Of a stretch of 64,000 nucleotides of DNA, positions 13,080-24,101 are shown in pieces. The stretch is from Caprella mutica (taxonomy: Eukaryota > Arthropoda > Malacostraca > Amphipoda > Caprellidae), in assembly GCA_947561585.1 (NCBI GenBank), contig CANNZV010000924.1, positions 114,881-178,880 on the forward strand, given 5' to 3'. Both the position numbers and the translations under genes were made by a program. The notes under the pieces were generated by a model. The model worked only from the letters and a program-made list of their open reading frames with translations, did not search any database and had not been told where the DNA came from. Each line of letters opens with the position of its first letter. The stretch's first letter is position 1.

Positions 13080-13845
13080 CGCAGGTGACATCCAAGGGCT
13101 GTATCCTGATGCTGTCTGTGGTGAATGAAAGGAAGAGGGGTGTCGTCCCTTGTGCTCCGAACTGTTGAAAATTTGAATTATGTGTTATCGTTTTTTTTTT
13201 TCATATCTACCATGCTCCTCATTTTTAACGCTACTTGCAGCTTTGGAAAATAGCGTTAGGGTTATGTTCTTTAAGTACGTAGCTCAAATTTTTTGTAGGT
13301 GAGCTTCATTTACTATCACCTCTTTTTCCTCTTCTTTTTCTATTTTCTTTCTGAAAGCTTTTCTGCTTTCGTGTGCATTGTCTCCTATTGTAGTTGGAAA
13401 TCATTGAACCACTTTCCTTTTTGGCTGCTTCTTCCAGTCCCTTGTTTTAAATTTAGTTTTCACGACAGCAATATGATATTAATTTTGTTCCGAAAAAAAA
13501 ATATATATATATATATTAACCCATACTGTTGTTGAATACTGTGCACTTTAAAATTATGTAGATTTTATATTTCCTATATTTCCATTTTCTTCTCTTTTCT
13601 TTTTTGATTGAATTAAAATATTAAAGTAAACCTCGATATAATTTAGGTGGTTATTTTTCATTTTTAACTTTTTTTTTTTCATGTAGGTTGCCCAAGAAGC
13701 TTCGGCTTAAAAAGGGCCTTAAATGTCTCTCTGTAATAGTGATAGTTTAGTATTATTGTATCAAAATATTATTGTATTAATATTGTTGTATATTCTAATT
13801 GGAAGGAAACATTTTTGTGAAAATAAATAAATATAATAAATACCC
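13080..13845 (+). mobile_element. LINE 3' untranslated end relic
   Basis: No protein is readable, but the end (AAGCTTCGGCTTAAAAAGGG, near 13697, then AAATAAATAAATATAATAAA) has the same layout as the LINE end at 10965-11015: a GGCTTAA..GGGCC block and then an A-rich simple tail. It is a 3' fragment on the plus strand; the exact 5' edge is unknown. Confidence 0.45.
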
Positions 13846-13864
13846 CTCTACCTATAAATTATCT

Positions 13865-14251
13865 GGGGTATCATTGCGCGCGGTTGTGGCAGGAAAACCA
13901 TTGAAACTGAGAAGTTGAAAATTTGACATAATGTAAATGTTATTGTTTTTGCTAATATGTTAAAAACAAATATGAATATATAAATCTTGGTTAAAGAGTT
14001 ATTGGAGAGTTTGCGGGATTTAAAAATCACGACTGCAAACTTTTTTCAGATCGTTCTGACAGAACCACATATATCGCGACTCAGTTCTAGAAATACTAAG
14101 AAGTTAATGTGCTTCATGATGTTTAAAGGAGAAAAAAGATACTTGAAAAGATGGTGCTATCAGATTTAAGCTAAAACTAGTGGTTTTAAAATTATATGGG
14201 GTGCGGTGTAATACCCCATAAAAATGGTATGCGCTTGCGCAGTGATACCCC
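13865..14251. mobile_element. Short inverted-repeat DNA element (387 bp)
   Basis: The left end GGGGTATCATTGCGCGCGG and the right end, read in reverse complement (GGGGTATCACTGCGCAAGCG), form imperfect terminal inverted repeats of about 19 bases. A related end lies at about 12366. The inside frame (13987-14169, +) resembles no family I know. It looks like a non-autonomous element; no target duplication was identified. Confidence 0.5.
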
Positions 14252-14504
14252 GTCCGACCCTATGATGTTAGTATGCATAGTTTGTGTTCCTTTCATGTTT
14301 TTTTAAATACTTACGTATCTAAATACCCATTTTATTAAATCTAAAATAGAATGAAAGTTTAACATTCTTGGAATCTACAGAGACTGGGGTGCCCGGACAA
14401 GAATTTTGAGGTTGTAAGAATATCTGATTTGCAGAGCATTGTCGTGCACTTTGCTTCTCTGGTTAACCTTACAGTGCATATAAGCCTTATGTGTGCGACA
14501 AACC

Positions 14505-15060
14505 TCGCTCTGTTTGGTGTATATAATATGAGAGGTTATTACTATTCTCTCTAGGCATCAATCTTTATTCTCAAGTATACCAATATGATATATAATCATG
14601 GCCTGGTCCAATAAATGTTAACTAATTTATTTGGAAAATTAAACTCTTGAATTGCTAGATATTTTGAAGATATCATCCCTACGCACTATATTCTTTAAAT
14701 ATAATGAGAGTCGCTAAGTTTTAACAGCAACAAAATGATATGTGTACAGTGATCTCTATTTATTGTAAAAATATTACCAACTTCATTTTTTATTATGCAC
14801 AAACGCTATAGGGTAAGTCACCAATTATCGGTCAGTTTCACATATTCGGTCATAAAATAATGAAAGCTATAATAAATATAATAAAAATTAAATAACAACC
14901 ATCCATTAAATTGTAACTTACCCTATAAACTTACCCTTACCCATAAATTAATTTATCATCTAGAATAGTCTTAATTTAAGCCAATATCTCATAAATAAAT
15001 GTTATAATTCCACCATATTATGTTATTCAAACATCAACATGAAAAAATGGCATTTCAATA
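14505..15060 (+). repeat. Direct repeat block A (diverged duplicate of block B)
   Basis: The order of landmarks GTGTGCGACA, TCTCTCTAGGCATCAATCTT, TCATGGCCTGGTCCAATAAA, an ATAAATAAATGTT motif and a TTATTCAAACA motif recurs about 950 bases downstream. Block A also carries a MITE (14810-14924) that block B lacks, so the MITE landed after the two copies parted or was lost from B. Confidence 0.65.
14810..14924. mobile_element. MITE, TAGGGTAAGT family, copy 1
   Basis: It starts TAGGGTAAGTCACCAATTAT and ends AACTTACCCTATA, with TA at both edges. The left half matches the MITE at 43211-43371 in order (GGGTAAGT, an AATATCGG-like block, CATATTCGGTCA-like block). It is about 115 bp with no coding capacity. 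Confidence 0.65.
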
Positions 15061-15329
15061 TTGTAAAACACGATCTATAATTAATGCTTGTTTAAGGTCA
15101 GGAAAAAAATTCTTAAAGCTTCAAAAATGAGTAATATGGATTTTAATGATTGTTCGGAATTAGAAAATTAAGGCAAGGTTATTCTATAGAGTATATAATC
15201 TTAAATAAAATAAAATATGAAATACCTATATGAATATGCTTTGAACATATTAATACTGTTCAAGAGTTTAAGTTGCTAAAACGTTCTGAAAACAACATGA
15301 GGGAGTTAAATGGCGGGACCGCACATTTC

Positions 15330-15460
15330 ATAAGCAGCCACCCTCGTCACGTCACGAGCTCAGAGTAATGATATGCAGTAGAGAGAGGTAGTGTTGCAGC
15401 GATCGCGGGACGTTGAGTTTAAAGGTCCAAAACCTTCAGTGGCTAGAGTGATTTAGTGAG
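15330..15460 (+). repeat. Dispersed repeat relic with CACGTCACGAGC and GTTGCAGCGATC
   Basis: GTTGCAGCGATCGCGGGACG and a following AAAACCTT match the extra segment in the Penelope arm at about 4030-4090. CACCCTCGTCACGTCA also resembles CCCCTCGTGACGTCA near 32403. It sits immediately upstream of repeat block B and is probably part of the same repeat. Confidence 0.45.
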
Positions 15461-15461
15461 G

Positions 15462-15925
15462 GTAGGTGTGCGACACCGCTCGATATGATTTGCGAGGGTT
15501 TTACTGCTCTCTCTTGACATCTATCTTTATTCACAACTATACCCATATCAAATAACGTCATGGCTTGGTCCAATGAATGTTATCTAGTTAATTATAAGAA
15601 GTAAACACTTCAATCGCAAGATGTTATGAGTGACTAACCTACACGCTATAATTATTATTCAAACACAGGTAGTGGTAACTTTGAACTTCAGCAAATTAAT
15701 ATATATTAAACTCTGTTGATTATAATAATATTACCCACTACTGTCTTCCTTTTTTTGAGATCAAAACAATATTGGGAAATTAATTTTTCTATCTATAGTA
15801 TAGACTTAAATATTAAAAAATAATGGTAACGGAAGTTAAATTAAAGCTATAATGTTATAAATAAATGTTGTATTTCTACCATATTAATGATAATAAGTTA
15901 TTCAAACACCAATTATGTTTTAATA
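15462..15925 (+). repeat. Direct repeat block B (diverged duplicate of block A)
   Basis: It shares the landmark order of block A, including TCATGGCTTGGTCCAATGAA, ATAAATAAATGTTGTA and TTATTCAAACACCAA, without the MITE. Divergence is substantial, so the duplication or insertion is old. Confidence 0.65.
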
Positions 15926-16552
15926 CAAATTAGGCCTGAAATGCATTGTCAGATAAATGTCCATTTTGAATTGAAGTTCTGTAAGAACAATTTACTATGT
16001 GTATATATTTAAAACTATTCTGCTGTGTGACCTTCATTAATTATTATATTCATAATGGAATTCATTAAAAATAATTTTCAGTGCCAAATTATAATACTTT
16101 TCAAGAATTTCATCTGAAAAAATTGTATGAAAACATCATACACCTCCCCTCATCATGTCACGATAAGAACTGAACCATAAATAAGGAATTTACCGTCCAG
16201 TAAGACCCGATTTTATTTTGGCCACTGACTCACCACTTGGTAACGAGTCGCACTGAGGAAAAAAATAAGCTGCAATAGCGTTTTGCGAAATCAGCTCTGA
16301 TTTAGGGCAATGGCTCACCAATTTCTCACATTGTACTTTGCTGATTAGATCTATAAGGTTTTCATAAAGCTTATAGCTCCTTACTCGAACCTAGTTACCA
16401 CGTGCATGCATAAACCTATGTGCGAAACAAAGTGGTAACACCTGAAGCCAGTGAATACACAATCTTACAGTTAATTAGAATTAAAGGAAGCAACTAACAT
16501 CGTTGCAAGTTAAAGAGGCCGAGGTCATCCGAAGCGAACCGACACCTCTACA
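15926..16552. other. AT-rich noncoding stretch
   Basis: Nothing supported. Confidence 0.4.
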
Positions 16553-16675
16553 ATTGAACATAACTACTCATGAACCTGTTTTGAACAAAACATATTTGCC
16601 TGCTATTGAACATAACTCATTTACCAATTATTGAACATAAATCATTTTTCTGTTTTTGAGCATAATTCTTTAAAA
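16553..16675. repeat. Tandem repeat with ATTGAACATAA core, about 4 units
   Basis: ATTGAACATAACT-like cores recur about every 30 bases (near 16554, 16607, 16641 and 16670) with variable CATTT-rich spacers. Confidence 0.55.
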
Positions 16676-17276
16676 TCATATCAAAAGCAGTAAATAAGAA
16701 GATGAAGTATATCATTATTTAGGTAATAGAATTTGAACATCCCTGAATATAAATGTAAAATAAAATTAAGTTGAATCTATCTAGATATTTGGTATCAAAA
16801 AATGAACAGATACTCCTATCCTATATTAAGTACATTGAAATATTCAAATTAAATCCAGTTATAGTCGAATGAGTCATTTTTAAGGATATCAATCTTCATA
16901 ATGAGATTGAATTGAAGTCCTTGTTGAAATGATTCACCTTCTTTATTTGCGTAAACATCCCATTAGCATTAGAAGGAAAACATAAAAAAGTAAACTCTCC
17001 GGATGCTAAGAGCAAAGCAAATATTTATTTTGATAATTAGAGTTGATTGCAAATACGAAAGTTTAACATATCTATACAGTATGAACAAGGTTTTGTTATT
17101 TAGCTATAGAGTGGTGTGATGCGTAGTATTTTAACAGACGATTCTGAAATATACGTTCTGAAATGTCTTGTAAATAAAAATTAATGGATTTCAATTTGCA
17201 AAGATTAACCAATTAGAAAACCAATTCAATTAAGTCTACATTAATATTTCTGACAAACTATCTACAATCAATAACC

Positions 17277-17639
17277 CAGTGCTTCTCAAACTGTGTACCC
17301 TGTCACACTGATGCGATGCAAGGGTTTTACAACTACAGAAACATCTGTTGAGATGCGAGATGCCATTTGACACACGAAATAACAATTTTATTACTCCATT
17401 TTTCTACTCGTCGTTTCGTTGTAGCAATTTTAGAGAGTTATTATCTACTTTCCTTACAACTAGCCATTATTTTGTAATTATTGCACATGTTCAAAATAAA
17501 TACGAAACTCCAATAATTATAGGTAAATGGAATGAACTGAATCACGATATATTAGCCCTTTTAAATAATATAGAGTAATTCTGTAACTATTTAGAGTAGT
17601 GAAAATGCGCTCAGACTGTATAAAATTTGAGAACCACTG
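17277..17639. mobile_element. hAT-like non-autonomous element (MITE, 363 bp)
   Basis: The left end is CAGTGCTTCTCAAACTGTG. The right end in reverse complement is CAGTGGTTCTCAAATTTTAT. CAGTGGTTCTCAAA is a well-known style of hAT terminus. No clear 8-bp target duplication remains. A 76-codon plus-strand frame inside (17348-17578) has no recognisable domain; it may be a leftover of the parent or chance. Confidence 0.6.
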
Positions 17640-18240
17640 CAGTATAGCCTATTACTGATCAAGCAATAGCTAAAGCCATATACTGCAGTTGCTACACCAT
17701 TCGTCACTACCAAAGGAGATATTAACGGGGTTATTTGGAACTTTGCTGAATGTCAAACTACCGTTTAACTAAGGCGAGCATTTAGATCTTTTCAGCGAGA
17801 CCATGGAGAAATGACAGATAAGAGACAGAAAATAATTCTAACCTAATTTTATAGAACATAAAGGAACCGCAAGCTCTCTACGATTTCATTAGCTTCAGAT
17901 AAAAACCGCCTGCACTACAGGATGACACGAAGAGTTTCACAGTCTAACGTGCAACTCAGGCACACAAGCTATATATAAAATATTTTTGAAATTACTTAAA
18001 TATACAATGATATATTAATGTCATTCAAATTAACTAACGAAAAGTAATATAACTAATAGATTATCGAAATCCGACTTTTAAAATTCTAACTGAACACATT
18101 ATAAGTTCTGGCTATATCAATTACTCTGATCTCTCGATTGAAAGAAGCAAAGTCCTCTTAGCAGCTTCGATAACGACTTTAAAACAGCACTACTGAACTC
18201 AAGACATCTGCATCATTCTAGTATTTGGTTCACTGAGGAC

Positions 18241-18636
18241 TTGATGTTCTTAGGATTAAAAATGTATAACTACTTAACTTTTCTGAAACATATCAGATAC
18301 ACAGCGTTAAAGTTATCTAAAATTATTGGAAGATGTATCGTATTCACAAGTTCACTCCTTTGTCTGTTATTTTCTTTTTTTATCATTATCATTCATTATT
18401 ATGATTTATTAGCGTGGGGAAATGCTAACTGTACGCATATTAATGTCATTGTGCTCTTGCAAAAACGTGCAATTAGAATAATAACAAACAGTTATTATTC
18501 GGATCATAAAAATCCACTATTTTATACGACGGGTTTATTGAAGTTTTGTGATTTGTTTAAATATCATGTTGACATACATTTGTTCAAATTGAATGCAACT
18601 AGTTCAATTAATTATCAAAATCACTCAACCTGTTAA
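18241..18636 (+). pseudogene. LINE ORF2 3' fragment (RT C-terminal region)
   Basis: The frame ends with LLAWGNANCTHINVIVLLQK, RAIRIITNSYYSDHKNPLFY and a following LLKFCDLFKYHVDIHLFKLN. This is the region after the RT thumb in jockey/CR1-type LINEs: a WG, a LQK-R-A-IR-I block, then NPLF-x5-LK. The RT catalytic core is absent. The first half (18241-18400) is divergent and hydrophobic and may be frame-shifted. It is a 5'-truncated relic on the plus strand; the 3' untranslated part probably runs to about 18940. Confidence 0.7.
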
Positions 18637-18639
18637 AAA

Positions 18640-20160
18640 TTATATCTATTGAAACAGTTATTATATTTTGAGGTAGTTTTACAATTTACAAAATTACATC
18701 AACCACTTTAATGCATTGTTTTCAGATTTTTTAAGAGTATTTTGATATAATTACCCTTTCCCTAAAAAATTATTTGATTATGAAATTTCTATAGAAAATA
18801 AAAAGAGGTGTTACTATTCTATATTAATTAGAATAGTTACAGTTACACCTACCGTATTATTTTGTACATTTATATAAGTAAAATATTTAAATATTATAAG
18901 ATTTTCATCAAAATTTTCGTATAATAATAATAATTTGAAATTGGTTACCTTCATTGGCGTTTTTTTTAAATGAAGTTAAAGAAAACTTGCAAACTCTAAA
19001 TCCCCTACTAAGCTAATAAATGGGACGTTACAAAGAACGCTGAGAGCATAGCGGACACTTTTCCGTTACATGTCCTGGGCGTTGTGAGTAAAGTCACTAT
19101 ATATAATATAGATAAATGATAAATAAACATAGGCTATGATAAGTACAATACCAGACAAGAGCACAAACTGTTCTTGTTCTTCTTTAAATCTGACTGCCTA
19201 AAGGTTGGAACAGATACTTCGAATCATAAAAGGTGTGCGATAACAATTACGTTGATATTATTTCCAGGTAGGGAACATTAATGTTATTTCTATTGCATAA
19301 TACACTGGTAGTTTGATAAAGCATATCACAGTGGATGCTTACATTGATCATTTTAATACTTTTTATATTAATGAAAATGGTTTTCATTAATTCACCAGGG
19401 ATTTTGATTTTCAGAGGGTACAGGAATTCATATCTCACCCCTACATAAAATAAAATAGGAAAAAAATATAGAATTATTTCCATTACAAAATAACTGAATA
19501 TTTCTGATTAACAAGAAAAAAATATAGGACTAAATCAAATAGAAAAATAGGTTAAAATTATTATCACTTCCGCAGGCATGTATTTTATATTCGTAATATT
19601 GTTAATCGCATTACTCAAAAAGTATTCAACTAAATTGCTTGAAACTTGGAGGGACAATTGGGCATTATCCAGAAACGAGTTTATCAGATCACTTATAAAC
19701 GGCGGTGGGAGTATGTGCTCTACGAGTGCCCATCATCTAGTTTTTAATGTGCTATGCATTTAACTACCAGCTTCGTATAACATTATATTCATTTGTTATA
19801 ATTATTAGTCAAAAAATTGATTACCATGTTATCTCAACAACAGCAGGAAGTCAGTATTAATACAAATTCTGTTATGATACCATTACACAATTGAACATTA
19901 GAATAAATACTATATGTAACTCTATTTATATCAGTAACATTTCGTTTTAAACTAGTAACTAATAATCATTCTATTTTTACTCCATCTATAAATTGTAATC
20001 ATATTCTCTACTATTTTCAGAATGAATAACATTTTCAGTTGAAGGAAATGTGGCTGCTCATAAAATCATTCTAAGATAGATATTCTAACGTGTAAGAAAA
20101 TTGAAAAATTAATTATAATGAATTTACTTTTATGTGAGTTTGACTATCAATAACTTCATT
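18640..20160. other. Noncoding stretch upstream of the GPCR exon
   Basis: Mostly AT-rich. Near 19701-19740 there is GTATGTGCTCTACGAGTGCC, which resembles GTATGCACTCTACGGGTGCC at about 36468, a shared repeat fragment. Candidate acceptor sites (CTACTATTTTCAG near 20020 and ACATTTTCAG near 20039) could begin a 5' untranslated exon of the GPCR; this is inference. Confidence 0.4.
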
Positions 20161-20643
20161 ATGAATACAACAGAGCAGTACCTATTTACTAACTACTCAG
20201 ATGAGTTTCTGCTCACAAATGTTTCGAGCATTCAGGATGTGATGCTGAAATGTTCTATATACTTTGAAAATAATTTAGAAAACTATTCTATGAAAACTGA
20301 ATCTCAGAAAATTCTTCATAATTGTGAATATTGTCCGCTGAGTGAATCGGAGCTGAAAATCCTGTACTCTGACTCCACGTGTCTGAGTCTCTCTTATGGT
20401 CCACTGATATGTCTCTTCTACTCCCTGGTGTTCGTGCTAGGAGTGCTGGGCAATGTGATTGTTCTGTGGAGTGTATTTTGCGGTGGTAAGGCCTTGTCCT
20501 CAGTGATGCACCTCTTCATTGCCAACCTTGCTCTAGGTGACCTCTGTATGGTACTCTTCTGTGTACCTTTCTCTTCGATGTACATAGTGCTGCAGTATTG
20601 GCCCTTTGGTTACGCGATGTGCATGATCGTATCTTATCTTCAG
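20161..20643 (+). CDS. Class A neuropeptide GPCR, first coding exon (partial)
   Basis: The exon encodes 161 residues from ATG at 20161 to a phase-0 splice donor (CAG|GTAAGT) at 20644. The extracellular N-terminus (about 1-78) has four N-glycosylation sequons (N2, N11, N20, N41). TM1 follows (about 80-105, with GN at 97-98, the N1.50 position). TM2 (about 116-140) has NLALGD with the conserved Asp at 127. Then come LQYWPFG (W147) and Cys154 at the start of TM3, which normally forms the disulfide to loop 2. This is a rhodopsin-family peptide receptor that signals from the plasma membrane through G proteins. VPFS...LQYWPFG reminds me of insect RYamide/NPY-like receptors, but the ligand family is a guess. 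Later exons (DRY region onward) are not visible in the window. An upstream GTG at 20134 is in frame but is unlikely to be the start. Confidence 0.88.
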
Positions 20644-21313
20644 GTAAGTACATCAAAAAAGAATGATTTGCATTATATTTTTAAGCATCGAAGATATATC
20701 TTCTGCTGGTGGGAGAGCAAATAGTGACTATGCCAGGCAACGGTCAACTCCATTTCCATGTAGCAATGCTTCTGGAGGCAATATTTTCCTTTTATTGTTT
20801 CACTAACGGAAAAATTATAACAATATTGGAGCAACGTTTACACAAGAAACATTGTTGCTTGGATTGTTCTTCACAGTATTGATAACATTAGCTTTTAAAT
20901 TAAATATACTGAATGAAGGAGGGAAGTTAGCATCAAATCCAATTATTATTTTAGAAAATTGTAGAATTTGATTCAGGTTTCCCTGGTAAAATCACGTAGA
21001 GACATTAGTTTGGTAACTCTAATTGAAAACTTTCATCAAAATTGTCCTATTTCATAAAAAGAATAGAACAAAGTTTGAACTTCGCATAAAAAGATAACAC
21101 TCGGTTATAATCGCTAGCTGAAGTGTGCATTTCTATTATTTTAGAAATAATCTATTTCAGTAAATTATAATTTCACAGAATATTTACAGAACAACTAATT
21201 AAACACAGAAGACATTATATAATTATGATTTCTAATTAATTTCAAGGAAATATTTGTTCTTCTTGCATCAATAATTTCAATTCGAACGTGAAACCACAAC
21301 ATTTCTATTATAC
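20644..21313 (+). other. Start of the GPCR intron
   Basis: Sequence after the donor at 20644 has no further receptor-like exon. The intron may extend well past the following repeats or beyond the window. Confidence 0.5.
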
Positions 21314-21617
21314 TAGAATAGGATCCCCACTTTCCGAAGATGGAATACTATTCTGATTTCATTTCTCATTGAATGATATACATATAGTGTGGTTTTAGTT
21401 CAAAGCTAGGGCAGGGTAATAACAACGCAGGACATCTTCTTATAATATGATCCTCTATTGAACCTCAATTTAGATACAGGGTAGAATTCTATGCAGAGTA
21501 CACTTTTAAAACGTGTTATACTGATACACAAAGAAGTCTGAAGCTACCGCCAGGTAAGTCTATCGTAGCCTGATCGAAGAGTGAACCACGATTATCAGGC
21601 AATTTCAGTATTTATAG
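21314..21617 (+). repeat. Dispersed repeat of about 300 bp, copy 1
   Basis: It aligns by eye along its whole length with 34680-34983 in the same orientation. Shared landmarks are TAGAATAGG, TTTCCGAAGATGGAATACTA, GCTAGGGCAGGGTAAT, GAAGTCTGAAGCTACC and ATTGAAGAGTGAACC (variants). There is no coding capacity and no clear terminal inverted repeats. SINE- or MITE-like; class not determined. Confidence 0.7.
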
Positions 21618-22857
21618 AATAGTTTGAGTACAGGGAATTCCAATATTTGGAAGAGAAAATTAACACACTAAAAAGGTAGTTTAGGTAATTAGTCACGCCT
21701 CAAGATGTTATTTGAGATGACGAAACAAAGCTAAAATTTATTAGACATTTTTTTTAAGCTGGCATTGCTAAATTCTTAACAATGCTATTGTATGGATTGT
21801 TATCAGCTAATCAGTCGTATTTTTTGCTATCCATATCAGGCGATTTATTAGACATTCCTTATCGTGAACAGTCACTTAATGCATGTTTTTCTAAGATTAA
21901 CAACATTCAAAAAGAAAACAACAGAATGTATACCATACTTTTTTTTTATCTATAACCATGATAACATGATTTTTTTCCAATTTAAGAAGTATCTAACACT
22001 CATTTGATTATTAATAATAGTTAACAATTATTACATTGATAATGTTTACAGCCTGTGCAAATATATTGTTAGAGTTGTAACACCTAAGAAAATCGTGCAG
22101 ATTTGAACAGTGTACAATTAGATACATATAATAAAATGACTTATTTGAATACCTGAATAATACAACTTACCAACGGACACCCAACTTGGTTAAGAAAAAA
22201 TATATGTATATTGGAAAAGGAATGGTGAAGGTATTCTATTACATTCAAACACAATAAAAATTGTTTTATTAAATACTAATTATTTGAATATAAATGATAA
22301 TTAAACAATTATTGTTATCATTATTTTAAGATTTGGATTGTAACAGCAGTGATTAAATCTTGTTGTGATCTAATAGATTATACCAACATTGAGCATCAAA
22401 TATAAGATTGTATAGAATAATATTGCTTATAGAAATAATTCATCATATACAAATTATACATTAAAATCGAAAATCAATAATCTTTTCTAAGATTCATTAT
22501 ATCAAATTTGATATAGACAAGAATTCAAACATCAAATCAAATATCAATATATAAAGTAACAACTACAAGAATTACGTTTTTTAGTTGTTTATACTTTCAA
22601 CAAAATATATTTATTAAATATTTATTATTTCTTGTATTAAAGAACATCTTATTGAACATAAAACATTAGAAACTGAATACATGTATCGTGCTTTGTTTTT
22701 ATCCACACGATTTCACAACTTCTACTCTAATAAGTATCTACTTAACTTTGTTCGTACATATTTTCATTTCCACACAGGATATTTTTTAAATCCAGTCCAA
22801 ACCCTTAAACAGTTTGTTGAAATAACATATATTCTTTCGGTTCCGGTTAACGGTAAT
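21618..22857. other. AT-rich noncoding stretch
   Basis: No frame, array or element supported. Confidence 0.4.
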
Positions 22858-22945
22858 TTTACATGGTTCTCATATTTTTGCGGTTACAGATCACAGGTCA
22901 CTTTACATGGTTTTCATATTTTTGTGGTTTCAGATCACCGGTAAC
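22858..22945. repeat. Two tandem copies of a 44-bp unit
   Basis: TTTACATGGTTCTCATATTT at 22858 and TTTACATGGTTTTCATATTT at 22902 start two units that both continue TTTGYGGTTWCAGATCACMGG. Confidence 0.7.
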
Positions 22946-23269
22946 TCTTCAAATTACTATTTAAAAAATTATTTGTAAAATCTACATTTCCATTTATTAT
23001 TTATGGAAGTGATAATGACAGAAATACACATCTTGATAACCAAATTATTGATTCAATTGCAATTGTTTTCTGCCTGAGAAATTATAGCTAAACATTTCCA
23101 TATCCAGTAACAATTAACATGAGTTTATCATTTACCATATTATTATATTCATCAAAATTAAACTCACCAACTAATAACTAATAATTGTATCAACATATAC
23201 TTATATAAACTTGCAATCATATATTCACCAAAACACACTAGTTTACAGAAGTTTCTGGCTAGCAGTGAT

Positions 23270-23852
23270 AGATGACCAATATCTTTTGGGATGTGGTCTT
23301 CTTTCCTGGTGTATTGTAGGATCTGTTAAGTTGCTACTGCGTCTGGAGTGAAACTGATTTGTCATTTCTCGCAATATATTCAACTGGTTCCTTTTGACTT
23401 CTGTTGTTGCTAGTAAACTTGTATGCTTTGGGTATGTGGTTTTTTATCACCACACATAAATTACGGTGAATCTGTGAATCGCTGAAGAATTTTCTTCTTA
23501 CCAGCGCTTCAACAATAATTTTATGGAAATAATAGCTCCTTTTAACACTCGGGGTAAGCGGGTAATATATTTTTTTTCATTGGTCTTGGCTGAAGGATTT
23601 CTGCTTCAAGTTCAGCCGCCTCTTCATCAATCTTGGCTGAAGTACCATTAGAATCATAATCAGGTGATTGTACACGGTTCTTCTCAGGTGACTTCATGGA
23701 TTTTATTTCTTCTTTTCCTCTTCTTCTTCTTCTGTATCACTGGTATTTTTCTTCCATTTGCTTGGAATATATAGAGTATCTTCTTCAATATTTCTCCCTT
23801 TTTCTCTACTAGTATGGAAGATCACTTCGATGTCACTGTCGGAATCACTCAT
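23270..23852 (-). pseudogene. Broken minus-strand reading frame, acidic N-terminus, unknown family
   Basis: Reading from ATG at 23852, the first 49 codons are acidic and hydrophilic (MSDSDSDIEVIFHTSREKGR at the start, then an EEEEEE-KKK stretch) and stop at 23703. In another frame the sequence continues MKSPEKNRVQSPDYDSNGTS and EEAAELEAEILQPRPMKKN. In a third frame it reads KRSYYFHKIIVEALVRRKFF and CVVIKNHIPKAYKFTSNN to a stop near 23330. Two frameshifts would join these into about 170 residues. The polar, then mixed amphipathic content looks like real decayed coding sequence rather than chance. I do not recognise the family. It abuts the 3' end of the LINE at about 23886. Confidence 0.5.
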
Positions 23853-24101
23853 TGGTAGTGATTGCCGTTCTACTATTATGGTCTAATTGATAAATGATAA
23901 ATCTTTATTACAACAACATAATATACATAAGGATTAGCAGTAAATTATCGAAATCAATAGTTTCTACAATGTATACATATGGTTGCGTGCCTCTGTAAAC
24001 CTCAACAAATGGGCTTTCGAGCAAAATATTTTATTAATATTCAAGAAGAAAAAAAATATGAAAACATAAAATTAAAACGAAGTATGAGAGAAATTTAGTA
24101 A

